A DNA stretch of 64,000 nt from Rugalucina vietnamica. Lineage: Eukaryota > Mollusca > Bivalvia > Lucinida > Lucinidae. Positions 1 through 11,777 of this stretch are shown one piece after another. The notes under the pieces were generated by a model. That model saw only the letters and a list, made by a program, of their open reading frames with translations, did not search any database and was not told where the DNA came from. The stretch covers positions 69,658,315-69,722,314 of the forward strand of contig OZ024869.1 of assembly GCA_964017185.1 (NCBI GenBank), in the 5' to 3' direction. Positions within the stretch are counted from its first letter, which is position 1. Every line of letters begins with the position of its first letter. The translations under genes and the position numbers were made by a program.

Positions 1-104
1 TACGTATAAACAGGGTTGAACAAAGAATCTATAGCCACTTGGGTTTCTGAGGTGCCAAGACTACCTGTAAATTCTTTTCTATAAGTAAACAATCACAATC
101 ACTT

Positions 105-342
105 GAGCCTTTGCACGAGAAAACCAACAATTTGGTGTTCCGACCAGGTCTGACACAAACCGGGCTATACTGTCACAGAAAAAAGGCTACGTAAGGTTAA
201 AATTTCGGATTTAAGAAGAAGAGGGAAGGTACTAGCTGTGTAGCGAAAACAAAGACGCTGATCAGCTGTGCCGTTACTGCACAGCTGATCTGCGTCTTTG
301 TTTTCGCACATGCAGATTGTTGGTTTTCCCATGTCGTAGCTC
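105..342. mobile_element. MITE-1 copy, foldback type, 4-bp TSD ACTT
   Basis: Non-autonomous DNA element with ends GAGCC and AGCTC and inner arm sequence GAAAACCAACAAT. It has a strong central hairpin around 241-306 with arms like GCGAAAACAAAGACGC. The element is flanked by ACTT at 101-104 and 343-346. Six further copies of the family occur in this window. No coding capacity is seen. Confidence 0.8.
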
Positions 343-741
343 ACTTGTCAGTCAAACCTTGCATATGTTTTCATCCATTACGTCATAACAAAAACTCCGA
401 TTGCAAACACTCCGATTAGATTGCAACGGCACTCTTTGCACCTAATTACAGTTTCGCCTTGTCGGACGAAGTGGTCATCATCGTCCACCCGGGTCCCATT
501 GTTGTTGTTGTTTTTCTTTTCCTGCCAAATACATATAAACCAATGTTTCTTCGGGTTATGCTAAAGACTTCATTTTCAACAGAATCATTTCAAGTTAAAA
601 TGAGACTATGAGACTATTTTGTTACTTTCATCATATTGATCAACACAGTTTTGTTGTATTTCACCTTTCTTCTACAACCCACGTGATTTGATCAGCTCGA
701 AATGCGTTTTTATTTGTTGACATGTCGTAAATAATCCTAAG

Positions 742-772
<31 letters not shown>

Positions 773-1239
773 TATACACGTATGGCTTGGCGCCGTTATA
801 AGCCCCCCTGTTCTACGGTCCCATAGGGACCGTTGATGCATATGATTAGTGCACAGTGTTTAATACTTTAGTTAAAAATATTTCGATGAACAAGGAATAC
901 AGTACGTTAGACGGATACACAACATGAATAGTATGATTTCTGTTTTAAAACATACGTAAAAAATATCTTGAATATTAACTGCCATCTGCATAGATAATAT
1001 GTGGTGGTACAAAATGACTCTGAGTCTCATGATGTCAAACAGTGACCCTTGTTACATATTAGTCTATCCGTACTCATGCAAGCTAGTCATATACTGCCAT
1101 GCATGATGGAAATTTTCATGTGCTTTGATCCGAGCCATGGAATCACCTAGAATATTAGCTCCGTCGGGGGTAAACATCGGACTTTGTTGTATTTAAATAT
1201 CTATTGACACTGCACAGGCAAAAAAGTCAAACACGCCAT
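343..1239. other. No gene seen; contains a (TA)n microsatellite
   Basis: No open frame or splice pattern stands out here. A TA-dinucleotide run followed by a T run lies at about 740-775. The rest is unassigned AT-rich DNA. Confidence 0.5.
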
Positions 1240-1505
1240 TTTAAATGTATAATTACGAAAACATGCCCATGCAATATACAGAGATTTTTTGTGCTTTAAA
1301 AATTGGAAATTTTCAGCTGATTTTTTTTTATATTTTCTTATTTTTCTTATTTTTGCTCAAAACATAGATTGTGGGTACACAATCTATGTTTTAGAGCAAA
1401 AATAAGAAAAATAGGTATACCCCTGCATACCCCAGCTTTGCTATATAAAAGTGGGGTTTGAGGGGGTAAACATTTCACGGACATGTTTTCCTGATGTAAT
1501 AATAC
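1240..1505 (+). mobile_element. MITE-2 copy (hairpin element ending near ACATGTTTTCCTGATG)
   Basis: Palindromic core: an arm reading TTTTTGCTCAAAACATAG is followed by its inverse across 1340-1411. The right part carries the family signature CCCCTGCATACCCCAG, then GTGGGGTTTGAGGGGGTAAA, then the end CACGGACATGTTTTCCTGAT. Homologous copies lie near 11.5, 25.0 and 54.2 kb. Confidence 0.7.
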
Positions 1506-1680
1506 ATAATCGTAGACACGTTTCTATGGCGATTGAGTACAATAATCCTTTGCAATGAATTTCAATTTTGTTACCATTGTTGTCTTGTTTGCACAAGTGT
1601 AAACAAACACGCGAACCTTCAGGTGTCAATCTGAACGAAGACCTTGTCTACTTGTACAACAAACACTGTAAAACAAATAT

Positions 1681-1896
1681 GAGCCGCGATGCGAGAAAAC
1701 CGGTCTTAGGGGTTTCCGACCAGGGTTGGCACAAACCGTCCTGTACAGTCACTAGAGCAGGCTAGAAGGTTAAAATTTTCTGATTTGGAAAGTGTAGCGA
1801 AAACAAAGGCGCAGATCAGTTTCGCAGTTACTGCAAAGCTGATCTGCGCCTTTGTTTTCGCATATACAGATTGTTTGTTTTCTCATGATGCGGCTC
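1681..1896. mobile_element. MITE-1 copy
   Basis: Starts GAGCCGCGATGCGAGAAAAC and ends at GGCTC, with the family central hairpin at about 1796-1862. The flanks are similar (AAATAT on the left, AAAATAT on the right) but give no exact 4-bp TSD. A further partial family terminus follows at about 1918-1945. Confidence 0.7.
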
Positions 1897-2134
1897 AAAA
1901 TATGACCGTTACTATTGAGCTTGAGCCGTGTCGAGAGAAAACATGTCGTAGCTGTATTCGGATGAAATTTTATGCACAAATCCTGTCTCCGTATGACCAC
2001 AGCTGTTCCTAAATTCAACGATAGCATTTTTTTCGCATATGATACCTCGGATCCAATAAACCTCGGATAGATTACTACGGTATTTATTTGTTTGTTTGTA
2101 TTGAGGCTCAACGTCACAGTCAACAAATTTTCAG

Positions 2135-2294
2135 TCATGTCATGACGGAGCCAACTCTTCCTGGGTTTAACCAGTGCTGTAGGGAGCTAATATGCATTGC
2201 TCAAGGACACAACACGGTGAGCCTGTGGGGATCGAACCCAAAACCTCTCGATTCGTAGTACGACGCTCTTCCACAACTCCACCGCGCTCCCTAA
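2135..2294 (-). mobile_element. tRNA-derived SINE (SINE-1)
   Basis: On the minus strand the head starts AGGGAGCGCGGTGGAGTTG, an A-box-like segment. A B-box-like GGGTTCGATCCCC follows, and the body has TGTGTCCTTGAGCAATGC. The layout is a tRNA-like head plus an unrelated body, so this is a SINE rather than a tRNA gene. A second copy is at 19975-20140. Confidence 0.65.
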
Positions 2295-2390
2295 ACTACG
2301 GTATATTTATGGTATCATTTGGAAATGTGTGGTCTCGGCTAGATTGTCAAAGCTGTAACTGATAAAGTTTAAAAGCTGATAATTTAATAT

Positions 2391-2958
2391 CCCGACTACT
2401 GTTTGAACTCCATCTTTCAGAAACTGCATTTTTCAAAATCTCACTTTTGTGAAACACTTCAAGAAAAATACAACTATGTCATCTTTTTGCAACCCAAAAG
2501 TCGTAAAAAGTGTCGCAAAAATTTTGAAAATCGGCTCACTAGTAAAAAAAAAAAATATGCCCAAAATTATTTTGAATAGGCCTTTTGCATGTGCACCTGA
2601 AAATTGAAAATCAAGCAAATCTGTGGAATAATTCTAGGAGTTTGGTGCTCAGCTATGCATACAATACAATTTTGTTTGGGTTTGGTGCATTTTAAATGAA
2701 AAATAATCAATTTAGATTTTTATTTTGCGGGAAAATAGTTACTTCCCATACTGACATTTTTATAATGGAAAAAGCCCTATCCAAAATTACTTTGACATAA
2801 AACTTTTATTTGTTAACCGATTTTCAAATTTTTTGTGGCACTTTTTAAGACTTTTGGAGTGCAAAATGGTGACATGGTCATATTTTTCTTGAGGTCTTTC
2901 AGAAAATTGAGATTCTGAAAAATGCAGTTTCTGGAAGATGGTGTTTAGACAGTAGGGA
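2391..2958. mobile_element. Foldback element, about 0.57 kb, long inverted arms (FB-1)
   Basis: The left arm (CTCCATCTTTCAGAAACTGC and onward) is the inverse of the right arm ending CTGGAAGATGGTGTTTAGAC. The pairing continues inward through most of the element, with TTTTGCAACCC opposed to a related GGAGTGCAAAA segment. A homologue lies at 56487-57100. The short frames inside follow the palindrome and are not taken as genes. Confidence 0.7.
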
Positions 2959-4700
2959 TAAAAGATATTTTTTCATAAAGCAATAGCTTATTATATTAAC
3001 AGTATCATTTTATTTCTGGAGAAATCAACATGCTCTGCACAAATCTTCTAGAAAGTTAGGTATCAAATTTCACTGTTTTCAGCTTTTATGATAAAAAAAA
3101 AATCACCAGATGTTAGTAAAAATGAAGGGGGGAAACTCTATTTTCATTGATAATAACTTAATTTTTTTTACCAAACATGATAAAAACCTCCGTTATTAGA
3201 GCCTTAGTTGTCATTTAAACTCATAATGTGTTTTGTGATACTTAAAAATCAAGCAGAGGCAACATATAAATTGACACTATTTTAGATTCGAGATGATACT
3301 GAACAAACAAAGTCCAGTGGGTTGTTCCTAGGACTCAGTGACGGTCCCACAAAAGGGAGAGACTACAGGTTTATGTAACGGGCTAAATCATTTGCCAGTC
3401 TCTGGCGCTGGGTCCACCGGGGTTTGAAAATAAGGTATCTTTTGCTCTGGTATTGCAGTGTTACTGATCACCACAGTGCTTACATAATGCTTTTTCTTTG
3501 ATGCTTCATTAACGAGCTATAAGAAGCTTCTTTTAGAACCGAACAATTCTTACTATACAGTTAACTTACGAATCCCGAGACCTTAATTCAAACAATACTG
3601 CTTGTAGAGGTCCATCACAGCAGCTGATCAGTCTTACTTGTTGTTAAATCCCAGCAGACTAAGTTTGACGATCATTGTGGCAAAATAAAATTGACTTTGA
3701 CCCGCCAGTAATTTCCTATTCGGTTCTACTGTGATTTATCTCAGTAATGTTGTTAAATCCCAGCAGACTAAGTTTGACGATCATTGTGGCCAAATAAAAT
3801 TGACTTTGACCCGCCAGTAATTTCCTATTCGGTTCTACTGTGATTTATCTCAGTAATGTTTTCTTCCTATTCTATAGCTATCTACCTCTTTGTTGTACTC
3901 ATCGCTTCCACCAGCTTGGTACTTATCAATTTAAATGGCATTGCCTAGTGAACATAATTAGTTCCAATCAAGTGTCAGTCACACTCTGAATCTGTTAAGT
4001 ACTTCAAATAGAGCTACCTGTAAAACTCACATTATAACACGTTTGACTGCAACAATCAGTATGGTATATAAAGGCGAGAAATTGAACAAATTTTGTTCAT
4101 CCAGTTTCATGGGTTATCTTGGTTCTTAATCTCTATCAAAACATATCTATGCAGCATTGCTGGTCATGTTTATATGTTCTCTCGGACAGTTCCAAAGTAA
4201 TATAAACATTGCATACTAGACGCTAACGTCTCTATTTTGAGCTTTCAAAGTGTTTTATGATTACATGTCTAAAAATTGCATATTTCACTCTTATTACACA
4301 CTTTTCGGGACAATTAAAAGGACGAAGTGTAACTGAAACAAAAACGCTTCAATTTGTTCAATTTGATGAGTATATGCTAGAAAACATGTAGATGACTTTG
4401 TGTTAACTTTAACTTTTTAACAATTTTGTCATATAGTATAAATGATCTTGCACTTGACAGGCTTTCATAAACATTTAGCCAGTCTTGCCGGGAAAATGTT
4501 CGGCAATACAGATACAGTTAGAAAAATAATCACATGAAGTGGTCGTTTTTGAGCAAATTTTCTGAAATCGGAGTTATATTCCTCACTGCTATATATATAA
4601 CATTTGTTCCATATCCCCGACACCAAAGTCAGGCTAGACAGTCTTTGTAGGTGCATTCTTGTAGTAGTCTCTTGCTTTTGGTCCGGGACTGTAGCACCAA
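2959..4700. other. No gene seen
   Basis: No exon or transposase-like frame was recognised. A TATA-like TATATAAAGGCGAG stands at about 4065-4079, but the ATG that follows opens only a few codons. A recent 109-bp tandem duplication lies inside and is listed separately. Confidence 0.45.
3641..3858. repeat. 109-bp tandem duplication, two nearly identical copies
   Basis: The segment beginning TTGTTAAATCCCAGCAGAC at 3641 recurs at 3750 with almost no change. A diverged relative of part of it (GCCAAATAAAATTGATTTTA) occurs at 7110-7130. The near identity suggests a recent local duplication. Confidence 0.85.
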
Positions 4701-4994
4701 GGACTAAACTTTGACGGGTGTTTTTTTTTCAAAACTCATTTAGCCGTGGCTGAAGCAGTTCAGGGAGGGTGCATGTCTACATGTTCGGGTAAAGCATTCC
4801 AAGAGTGTATAATGGGGCTGATGTATCTTCTGATACTGAGTCGATCAATTTCTGATCATCACCTCAGGTGTGGGGTGGGTGGCTAAATTTAGAATTTAGT
4901 CAAGGGAAAATAAAACATTTGGGGTGGACCATTAAAACTATTTACAAGATATAGATGAGAGGCATACTAAAACGCATGCCTCTGGGCTAATGAT

Positions 4995-5981
4995 TTAAAT
5001 AGAAGCCTTAAATTCCTCAATGGTCTTAGATAGGACCACTGAAGAAGGGAGACTATTCCAAACCGGAATAGTTCTGGGGAAAAAGGAATTTTTCAGGGCA
5101 TCACTATAGGCAAATGGTCTTGTGTATTGTGATTCATGTGATGCCCGAGTATGCCTTAGATTGGGTGCCGGGGTCAGGTATTTGTCTTTATCAAGAGACA
5201 CTGTACCGGAGTGTATCTTGTAGAAGAAGGTTAAGGAGGACCGCTCCCTGCGAGACTCCAGGGATGGCCACTCAAGTTCGTCTAGCATTTCACCGACGCT
5301 ACTGGTGTTCCTCCATCGCCTGCAGGTCCACCGGGCAGCAGTCCTCTGCACCTTCTCCACCATCTCAATCTGAGTTTCATGATAGGGATGCCAGATAGGA
5401 GCTGCATACTCAAGTTGAGGCCGAACCAATGTTTTGTATGCAACTTCCTTAGTATGCCTAGGTGCCAGTGCCAAATTGCGCCGAAGAAAACCCAAAGTCT
5501 TAGTTGCCTTGCATGTAATTTCAGAAATGTGTTGACCCCAATCAAGATCATCTGTGATAGTTAAACCGAGGTATTTAGCGGACTGAACCTGTTCTAATGT
5601 TTGCTGATGCAGAGTGTAATTGAAATCTATATGCCTGCTTGGATGTAGCCGCGTCACCCTCATTGAATGACATTTGCTAATATTGAATTTCATTTGCCAA
5701 TCCATTTCCCATTTGGCCAAGCTATTCAGGTCATCTTGTAAAATTTGACAATCCAATGGTGACTTGACATTTCTGTATAAAACACAATCATCAGCAAATA
5801 GCCGAACAGATGACCTGATGTTGTCAGGAAGATCATTAATGAAAATAAGAAATACGACCGGTCCTAAGACCGATCCTTGTGGGACACCAGAAAGAACCGG
5901 GACTGGATCTGAGGCACGGCCATCTAATACCACTTTTTGAGAGCGCTTTTGAGAGCTATCGATCCATGGATGTGACGTCAA
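4995..5981 (-). mobile_element. 5'-truncated LINE, C-terminal half of the reverse transcriptase
   Basis: An intact 328-residue frame on the minus strand. It has GVPQGSVLGPVVFLIFINDL at residues 32-51, typical of LINE reverse transcriptases, and the catalytic FADD at 62-65. The thumb region has AKYLGLTITDDLDW, and the C-terminus is FFPRTIPVWNSLP. This fits the CR1/Jockey side of LINEs. Homology begins abruptly near WIDSS at residue 7 or so, so the 5' part of the element (endonuclease and N-terminal reverse transcriptase) is missing. That is the usual result of incomplete target-primed reverse transcription. The undisturbed frame suggests a fairly young insertion. The clade is uncertain. Confidence 0.85.
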
Positions 5982-6044
5982 ACCTTCTCACATGACAGAG
6001 TGACAGTAGCAAAACATTTTGTGACCTCCAAAAATATTGTGTGC

Positions 6045-6125
6045 CAAAATGGATATTGTCCGAAATGGCATGGGCCGAAATTGGCATGGACCAAAATGGT
6101 TTGGACCGAAATGACCCGAAATCTA
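6045..6125. repeat. Short degenerate tandem repeat, about 16 bp, CCGAAATGGCATGG type
   Basis: Five or six units built around (G)ACCGAAATG. On the opposite strand they read GGTCATTTCGGTCC, like the array at 11778-11915. Confidence 0.6.
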
Positions 6126-6637
6126 TTTTACCGGTCGTCAATATGTACCGGTTTTTAGTAAACATGGTAAAGATCAACGCCAACTTCCTTTTCCGGTTTC
6201 TCACGTCCAAATAATGTAAAATTTATTTTCATCGACACTTAATCACATATCATCGATCTAATCCATGATAAATTTTAATTATACAATTACCATTCTATTC
6301 ATTAACATCGTTTGCGCTTTATTTTAAATTAATTTATATCTCATTGTCCGTAGTTTAACAGAATTTTGAGTGCATTTACATGTCCCTGTATTGACAGTGG
6401 CAGACTTACAACACAACAGTAGGGTAAAACCATCAAATTTCGGACGCTTTTGAGCCACGTCCGTAGATAAACGCCGTTTATCGTAAGTCCCGAACGCTTC
6501 CAACAACAATCTGACCGGCTCAACTACAAGGTACATTCGATTCAATTAAAAACTAAGCAATTTCATTGGATGAACGCCTACAGGCATGTTTGATTAGCAC
6601 TCAAAGTGATGCAGGTTCAAACATGAAAAATCAGACA

Positions 6638-6857
6638 GGTGGCGGGAAGTACGGGCGGAGCTGAAGCGAAAAACGGACACTTGAACTTTACCTACCCACC
6701 TATTTTTTGTTTCCACTAACAAATGTAATCAGTACTGTTAGGTGACGTAAATAAAGTGTCTTAATTATGATGAATTGATATTTTGAGAAGAAATAAAATG
6801 TTTAAAAAGATTCAAGTATCCGTTTTTCCCTTTAGCTCCCTCCGTACTTCCCACCAG
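6638..6857. mobile_element. MITE with inverted ends of about 45 bp
   Basis: The left end GGGAAGTACGGGCGGAGCTG and the right end CTCCCTCCGTACTTCCC are inverted copies with few mismatches. The match continues inward through AAAAACGGA(C/T)ACTTGAA. The element is about 220 bp and lies about 0.6 kb upstream of the RPL31 start. Confidence 0.7.
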
Positions 6858-7425
6858 CTATAAACATTGGTGGAGCGTGACCGGGTATAGGTCGATACAA
6901 ATATCTGATTGGTTGATACCTGTGTGACGTTTTATGTATTTTCGCTGTTGGAAATACGGTACGTCGATATTTAATCTACACGATGAATCTGAAAAAGGAC
7001 TACATAAAGCGACTGGAAGACCAAAACAGACTATAACGAAAGGGAGTGTGTAGAAACGTCCGTTTTTACATGTTTGTCCGGAATTCGATGGTTTTACCCT
7101 ATTTGTGACTGCCAAATAAAATTGATTTTAACACTCCAGTAATTTCGTTTTGACTGCCAGACCGGCACTTTCGTAAAGACTACCTTTGCCAGTCGGCTGT
7201 TTATTCTGTCTGCCTCCAAGTTTATGCACCAGTCATTTGTAAACACTGTGGCGAGCATGCCGAGTGTCTTACTCGCCAACAGCTTTTTTTTTACTCGCAT
7301 CAGTTGGCGAGCTGGCGAGCGTTTATATACTTCCCACATAGGTTAGTCATATTTCCTGATCATGCAGATCATCTTAGATGAGCTTGAAAATTTTTATGAA
7401 TCATGTCTATACAATTTACAGAAGA

Positions 7426-7538
7426 ATGGCGAAGCGCAAGGCTGGAGCTAAGGGGAAGGGTGAGAAACACAAGTCAACCATTAATGAGGTGATCACCAAA
7501 GAGTGCACCATCAACGTCCACAAAAGAATCCATGGCAT
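7426..7538 (+). CDS. RPL31: RPL31 (eL31) coding exon 1
   Basis: First coding exon of large-subunit ribosomal protein eL31, which sits near the peptide exit tunnel of the 60S subunit. The joined coding sequence is 7426-7538, 8754-8879, 13807-13919 and 20375-20406: 384 nt, 127 residues plus stop, against 125 in the human protein. This exon encodes [20 protein letters not shown] followed by a segment ending HKRIHG. It ends in phase 2 at a clear GTAAGT donor. An AG acceptor lies only four bases before the ATG (7420-7421), so a non-coding first exon probably lies upstream; its position was not fixed. The conserved sequence identifies the gene; the splice sites are read directly. Confidence 0.95.
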
Positions 7539-8023
7539 GTAAGTAGATGTACATTTATTGTTCATGAAAGTGTCCAACATGCTCAGATAATTATTTGTCT
7601 CGTCACTCATGTCACTGGAGGGAACAAAAACAATTTTAGATATTGCATGTCACAACACACAACTAATACCATTTATTATATAACTATAAATAGACAGCAT
7701 TTCAGACAATGCTTTCAGCCCATTGTATATTTTGTCATATTCTATGACCTGGGGTTTTTCCCATTGAATATATGTTACTAAATTTAGAACACTATCTGCC
7801 ATTGGAAATGTACACTGATTGCTGTCAAGCAGTAATCCAATGAAGTACAAATGATGTTTATTACTGTTTAGTTTATTTGAATTTAGACTTAATGTCCAAA
7901 TGAACATTTTTAGTCATGCTGGGACTATATGTAAACTATATGTATACAATAATTCATTTACAGATTAAAATAATTATTTTAACATTATTTTTATCATGTT
8001 TGTATAAACAGTGTTATATAATA

Positions 8024-8219
8024 AAACAATTGTTGACTATTGAGTCATTGAATATGATGTGATATCCAACAGAGACTACCAATATTGACCTCGGCTTCGC
8101 CTCGGTCAATATTGGTAGTCTCTGTTGGATATCACATCATGGCTTCGCCTCGGTCAATATTGGTAGTCTCTGTTGGATATCACATCATATTCAATGACTC
8201 AATAGTCAATAATTGTATA
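8024..8219. mobile_element. Foldback element with one duplicated arm segment, in RPL31 intron 1
   Basis: The left arm at 8024-8090 contains GTGATATCCAACAGAGACTA and pairs with the right arm that ends near 8217. The inner arm segment GGTCAATATTGGTAGTCTCT occurs twice on the right side (about 8104 and 8153), separated by GGCTTCGCCTC. Confidence 0.8.
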
Positions 8220-8459
8220 ATAGATTAGTTTTGTGAAAAATTTAGGCAGGAACAGCTATAAATTTGTTCAGTCATGAAAACATCGAATAATCTGACATTT
8301 ATGTAGCTCCTATAAAGGCTTCTCAGATTTGTGAACACTTGTATACAAAAGTGAAATGGATAAAACTTGGACAATGATAGATATTTGTTAATATATGTTT
8401 TGGTGTCTTCTTCATTTAATGGCCTGCTTTCTTCTGATATGAAGCTGTCAAAATGAATT

Positions 8460-8700
8460 AGCCGTGTCATGAGAAAACCAGATTTTTGCCTATACGAAAA
8501 CAAAGGTGCAGATCAGCTTTGCAGTATAAACTGCGAAGCTGATCAGCGCCTTTATTTTCGCTACATGGATAGTACAATTTCTCTTCTTCTTTAAAAATCC
8601 GAAATTTCAAGCTTCTAGCCTGCTTCTGTGACTAAATTTCAAGCTTTTAGCCTGCTACTGTGACGGTACAGGTCGGTTTGTGTCAGAACTGGTCGAGTTC
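8460..8700. mobile_element. MITE-1 copy, one end degraded
   Basis: Left end AGCCGTGTCATGAGAAAACC and the family central hairpin (GAAAACAAAGGTGCAGATC). The right end stops at GTCAGAACTGGTCGAG without the usual ATTGTTGG terminus. It lies 54 bp upstream of RPL31 exon 2. Confidence 0.7.
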
Positions 8701-8753
8701 ATTCTTATCATTTTATCATAAACACTATTGAAAAGTTAGTATTTTACTTGCAG

Positions 8754-8879
8754 AGGATTCAAGAAGAGGGCTCCCCGAGCCATCAAGGAGATCCGAAAGT
8801 TTGCCGAGAAGATGATGGGAACCACAGATGTCCGAGTAGACACGCGCCTCAACAAACACCTCTGGTCACAGGGAATCAG
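8754..8879 (+). CDS. RPL31: RPL31 coding exon 2
   Basis: Preceded by TTACTTGCAG and followed by GTGAGT. The 126 nt complete the Ile codon split across intron 1 and encode [20 protein letters not shown], then [20 protein letters not shown] and IR. The sequence is close to the core of eL31 from other animals. It ends in phase 2, inside an Arg codon. The following intron (8880-13806) is 4.9 kb and holds most of a 3.9-kb TIR element. Confidence 0.95.
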
Positions 8880-9043
8880 GTGAGTTTGACTTTCCTCTGC
8901 CCCATACCATTCTTGTGTGAAAGAAATGTGAAGGCGATTACCACACATAGCAGTCTTCTTTTGGTAGTCATATTATGTCAGTTTCAACACTCGGACTGAC
9001 CTGCATCTGTGTCCATGTAGACTTTATTTTGTAACTTATAAGT

Positions 9044-9253
9044 GAGCCGTCTCGTGGGAAAACCAACAATGTGGTTTCTGAACAGGTCTGACACAAACCG
9101 GCCTGTACATCTACAGAAGCAGGCTAGAAGCTTGAAATTTTGGAATTAAGTGGAGGAGGAATTGTATTATCCGAGTACCGCGGGTTACCGCGAAGCTGAT
9201 CTGCGTCTTTGTTTTCGCCTATGCAGATTGTTGGTTTTCCCATGAGGTGGCTC
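9044..9253. mobile_element. MITE-1 copy, exact 4-bp TSD AAGT
   Basis: Ends GAGCCGTCTCGTGGGAAAAC and CCCATGAGGTGGCTC, flanked by AAGT at 9040-9043 and 9254-9257. The right arm (TGCAGATTGTTGGTTTTCCC) is the best intact reference for rebuilding the interrupted copy at 14642-17438. Confidence 0.85.
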
Positions 9254-10269
9254 AAGTATAAATTACATGTCAGAGATAGAATGTCTTGATGAAAATTCAC
9301 AAATTCTTTTTCCTGTCACATGTATGTACATGTACATGTATGTACTTACATGTTACAGAATAATCTTATCAGTATGGGCATAAATCAAATAGTACTACAT
9401 GTACATGTATGTTGTATGTGTGCTCTTGTCCAAGTCATTTGTATAACATTTTATAGCAGCCTGCTGTCGTTCAAGTGTATTGGCAGCCAAATTGTTGATT
9501 TAACTTTCATTCAAGTCTATTGGCAGCCAAATTCACACCCGGTTAACTCGGTATATATTGCAGGCGTTAATTTACGACCTACGGTCAATTGCCTTTACGA
9601 CTAAGTATGAGAGGCATTACTACTAAGTATGTGTTCCTTTACGGTGTGTATTGCTGAAGGTTGGGCGAGAATGAACTCAGTGCCTTTTTCGCAGATTTAA
9701 CAGACAATGGACGCGAATATGGTATGATCCGAGTTATTATTTATTAGTTTATTGTTTCATGAATACTTCCTGATCATTTTAGGAGGGGGGATCCAAAAAA
9801 ACATGGAAAACCATCTACATTTCTACATCCTTTGGGTTTAAACATGAAAGCTGCATTTCTCTTAAATTTTGGAAAAAAAAAAAGAATAATCGATTATTGG
9901 ACTTTGTGGCCTTTATTTTTTTCATGTGTAAATCAAAATAGCCTAAAACAGTCGCTTATCGTTTAAAACTTATTAAATTCTAACAACCATCCATACTTGG
10001 CAAGTATATGTTACATGCGTACCACGTGTTGGTGCCTTTACTACCACATAACTGAGCGCGATTGATAATTTACGACTTTTGTATAGGTGGCCTTACGGTT
10101 AAAAGTGTAGTCAGAGACACATCATAGTCTTTGCAATGGGCTTAACTTTGAATACTTACAGGTAATAAACTGATTCTACGTCTCTAAACTGTAAAACAGC
10201 AATGGAACATATTTTGTGGGGGTATTTAAAGAAGTATTACATTAAGAATTTGAATTTTCCTTACAATAT

Positions 10270-10405
10270 TTATCCATAATGTCCGTAAGTAACACCTATC
10301 TGTCCTCATTCACATCTAACTGCATCTATATGTAATTGTATGCAGTTACCTATAGATGTAAATAGTTGAGGATAAATATGTGTAACTTACTGACATTACG
10401 GACTA
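10270..10405. mobile_element. Short foldback hairpin element
   Basis: AATGTCCGTAAGTAACACC on the left opposes GTGTAACTTACTGACATTAC on the right. The arms continue inward through the TCCTC and CATCTA segments. About 135 bp. Confidence 0.6.
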
Positions 10406-11062
10406 CACCTAAGGAAACTTCTAACGCATACACTTTTGTTTTGGCATTTTCTTGAGAACTAGAAATTCGATTTAAAAACAATTTTGAAAGTCATTAGATG
10501 ATTGGTTTTAGGCTGTGCGTAGACCCTACCAATTTTCAGTGAAATTAGACATAAAATAATCAAATCAGTGCAGTTTGAAGTAAAAACTTCCAAAATCGAA
10601 AGACTTAAGTCACAAATTAGCCGTCATTTTGGAAAACAAAAATAGATACGGCATCAACATACAAACAAAATAAAACAAATTTTGTTAATGTGATCCATTT
10701 TATAACATTTTTAGAGACATGTATTTTATTTCCAAACATTAGTTAAAAATCTGAATTCCATCATTCATAAAATGAAAATCACAGAACACCCCCTCTAACA
10801 CACCAGTAATTTAATAAAAAAGAAATGGCGTTACAAATTCCTTCCTTGCAAGTGTTGTGCCGTCTTTGTGCTACAGTCCGATCATAATTTTAGCATTGTG
10901 TTTCATGTAAGGTATTTGCACGAAGAGAAGTTGCTAAAGGATTTCCAAGAATTGATCAGATGCACGCCTGCGAAATTTCTGTGTGCATATGCAATAAAAA
11001 GCCTTGCCATTGTTACAGAGTGGATATCCCAATTAATGAGCAAAACCACGCAAATGTCATCA

Positions 11063-11064
<2 letters not shown>

Positions 11065-11115
<51 letters not shown>

Positions 11116-11140
11116 GTCTCTCTGTCTCTGTCTCTCTCTT
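11065..11140. repeat. (CT)n microsatellite
   Basis: A long CT-dinucleotide run with a few GT interruptions. It creates spurious Ser/Leu-rich and Arg/Glu-rich frames on the two strands. Confidence 0.95.
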
Positions 11141-11504
11141 TGTGTGCGTGGATGACAATGACCTCAGAGAAAGTAACTGTAATTGGACTTTGCCTAGTAT
11201 AGTAAATAATGCACTACAGTAGTCATTTGTAACCACACCCCCTCCTCCCCGGGGAATAGGAATAGTGGGGACTGACTTTTGGTCCAGCAAATCCCCGCTA
11301 AAACCCCACCCTGCGGGGACATCTTGTTGGTAAAACCACTGCTGTTTCCCCGGCTATGTTTTCATTGCACTGCTGTTTTTGCACTTGCAAACCCCGGGTA
11401 TTTCATAACAGTGCCACTCTCATGTTTGAGAAAAGGCCAGTACCAGTACCGAAAATTGTGAAATTTACGTCGGTATTACATACAAATTGTACCGTTATAC
11501 CACC

Positions 11505-11715
11505 TCATCAGGATAACATGTCCGTGAGTGTATAACCCCTTACACCCCAGTTTTATATAGTAAAACTGGGGTTTGCAGGGTGTACATTATTTTCTTATTT
11601 TTGCTCAAAAACAGAGTGTGGGCACTCGTTAGAGGCATCTCGGCGAGGCGCTTCTAATGTTTACCCACAATCTTTGCTTTAAAATAAGAAAACTATCAAA
11701 ATTCAACTAAAAAAT
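11505..11715 (-). mobile_element. MITE-2 copy, inverted orientation
   Basis: Reads ATAACATGTCCGTGAGTG at the left, then the ACCCCAGTTTTATATAG and AAAACTGGGGTTTGCAGGG pair. The central hairpin has CTTATTTTTGCTCAAAAAC and the loop segment GGCATCTCGGCGAGGCGC. Confidence 0.65.
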
Positions 11716-11777
11716 ATTCATATTTTACAGCTAAAAAAATCGCTGTATATTGTCTGTGGCGTGTTGTAACTTGGTTT

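Noticed and set aside
4060..4120. TATATAAAGGCGAG followed by an initiator-like TTCATCCAG, as a promoter
   Set aside because: No open frame or exon follows within several hundred bases; kept only as a remark.
7324..7345. Candidate transcription start (CTTCCCACATAG) and donor GTTAGT for a non-coding RPL31 exon 1
   Set aside because: The exon would be only about 12 nt and the evidence is a short pyrimidine stretch. A 5' exon is likely, but its place cannot be fixed from sequence alone.
11060..11290. Arg/Glu-rich minus-strand frame and Ser/Leu-rich plus-strand frames
   Set aside because: Direct translations of the CT microsatellite.
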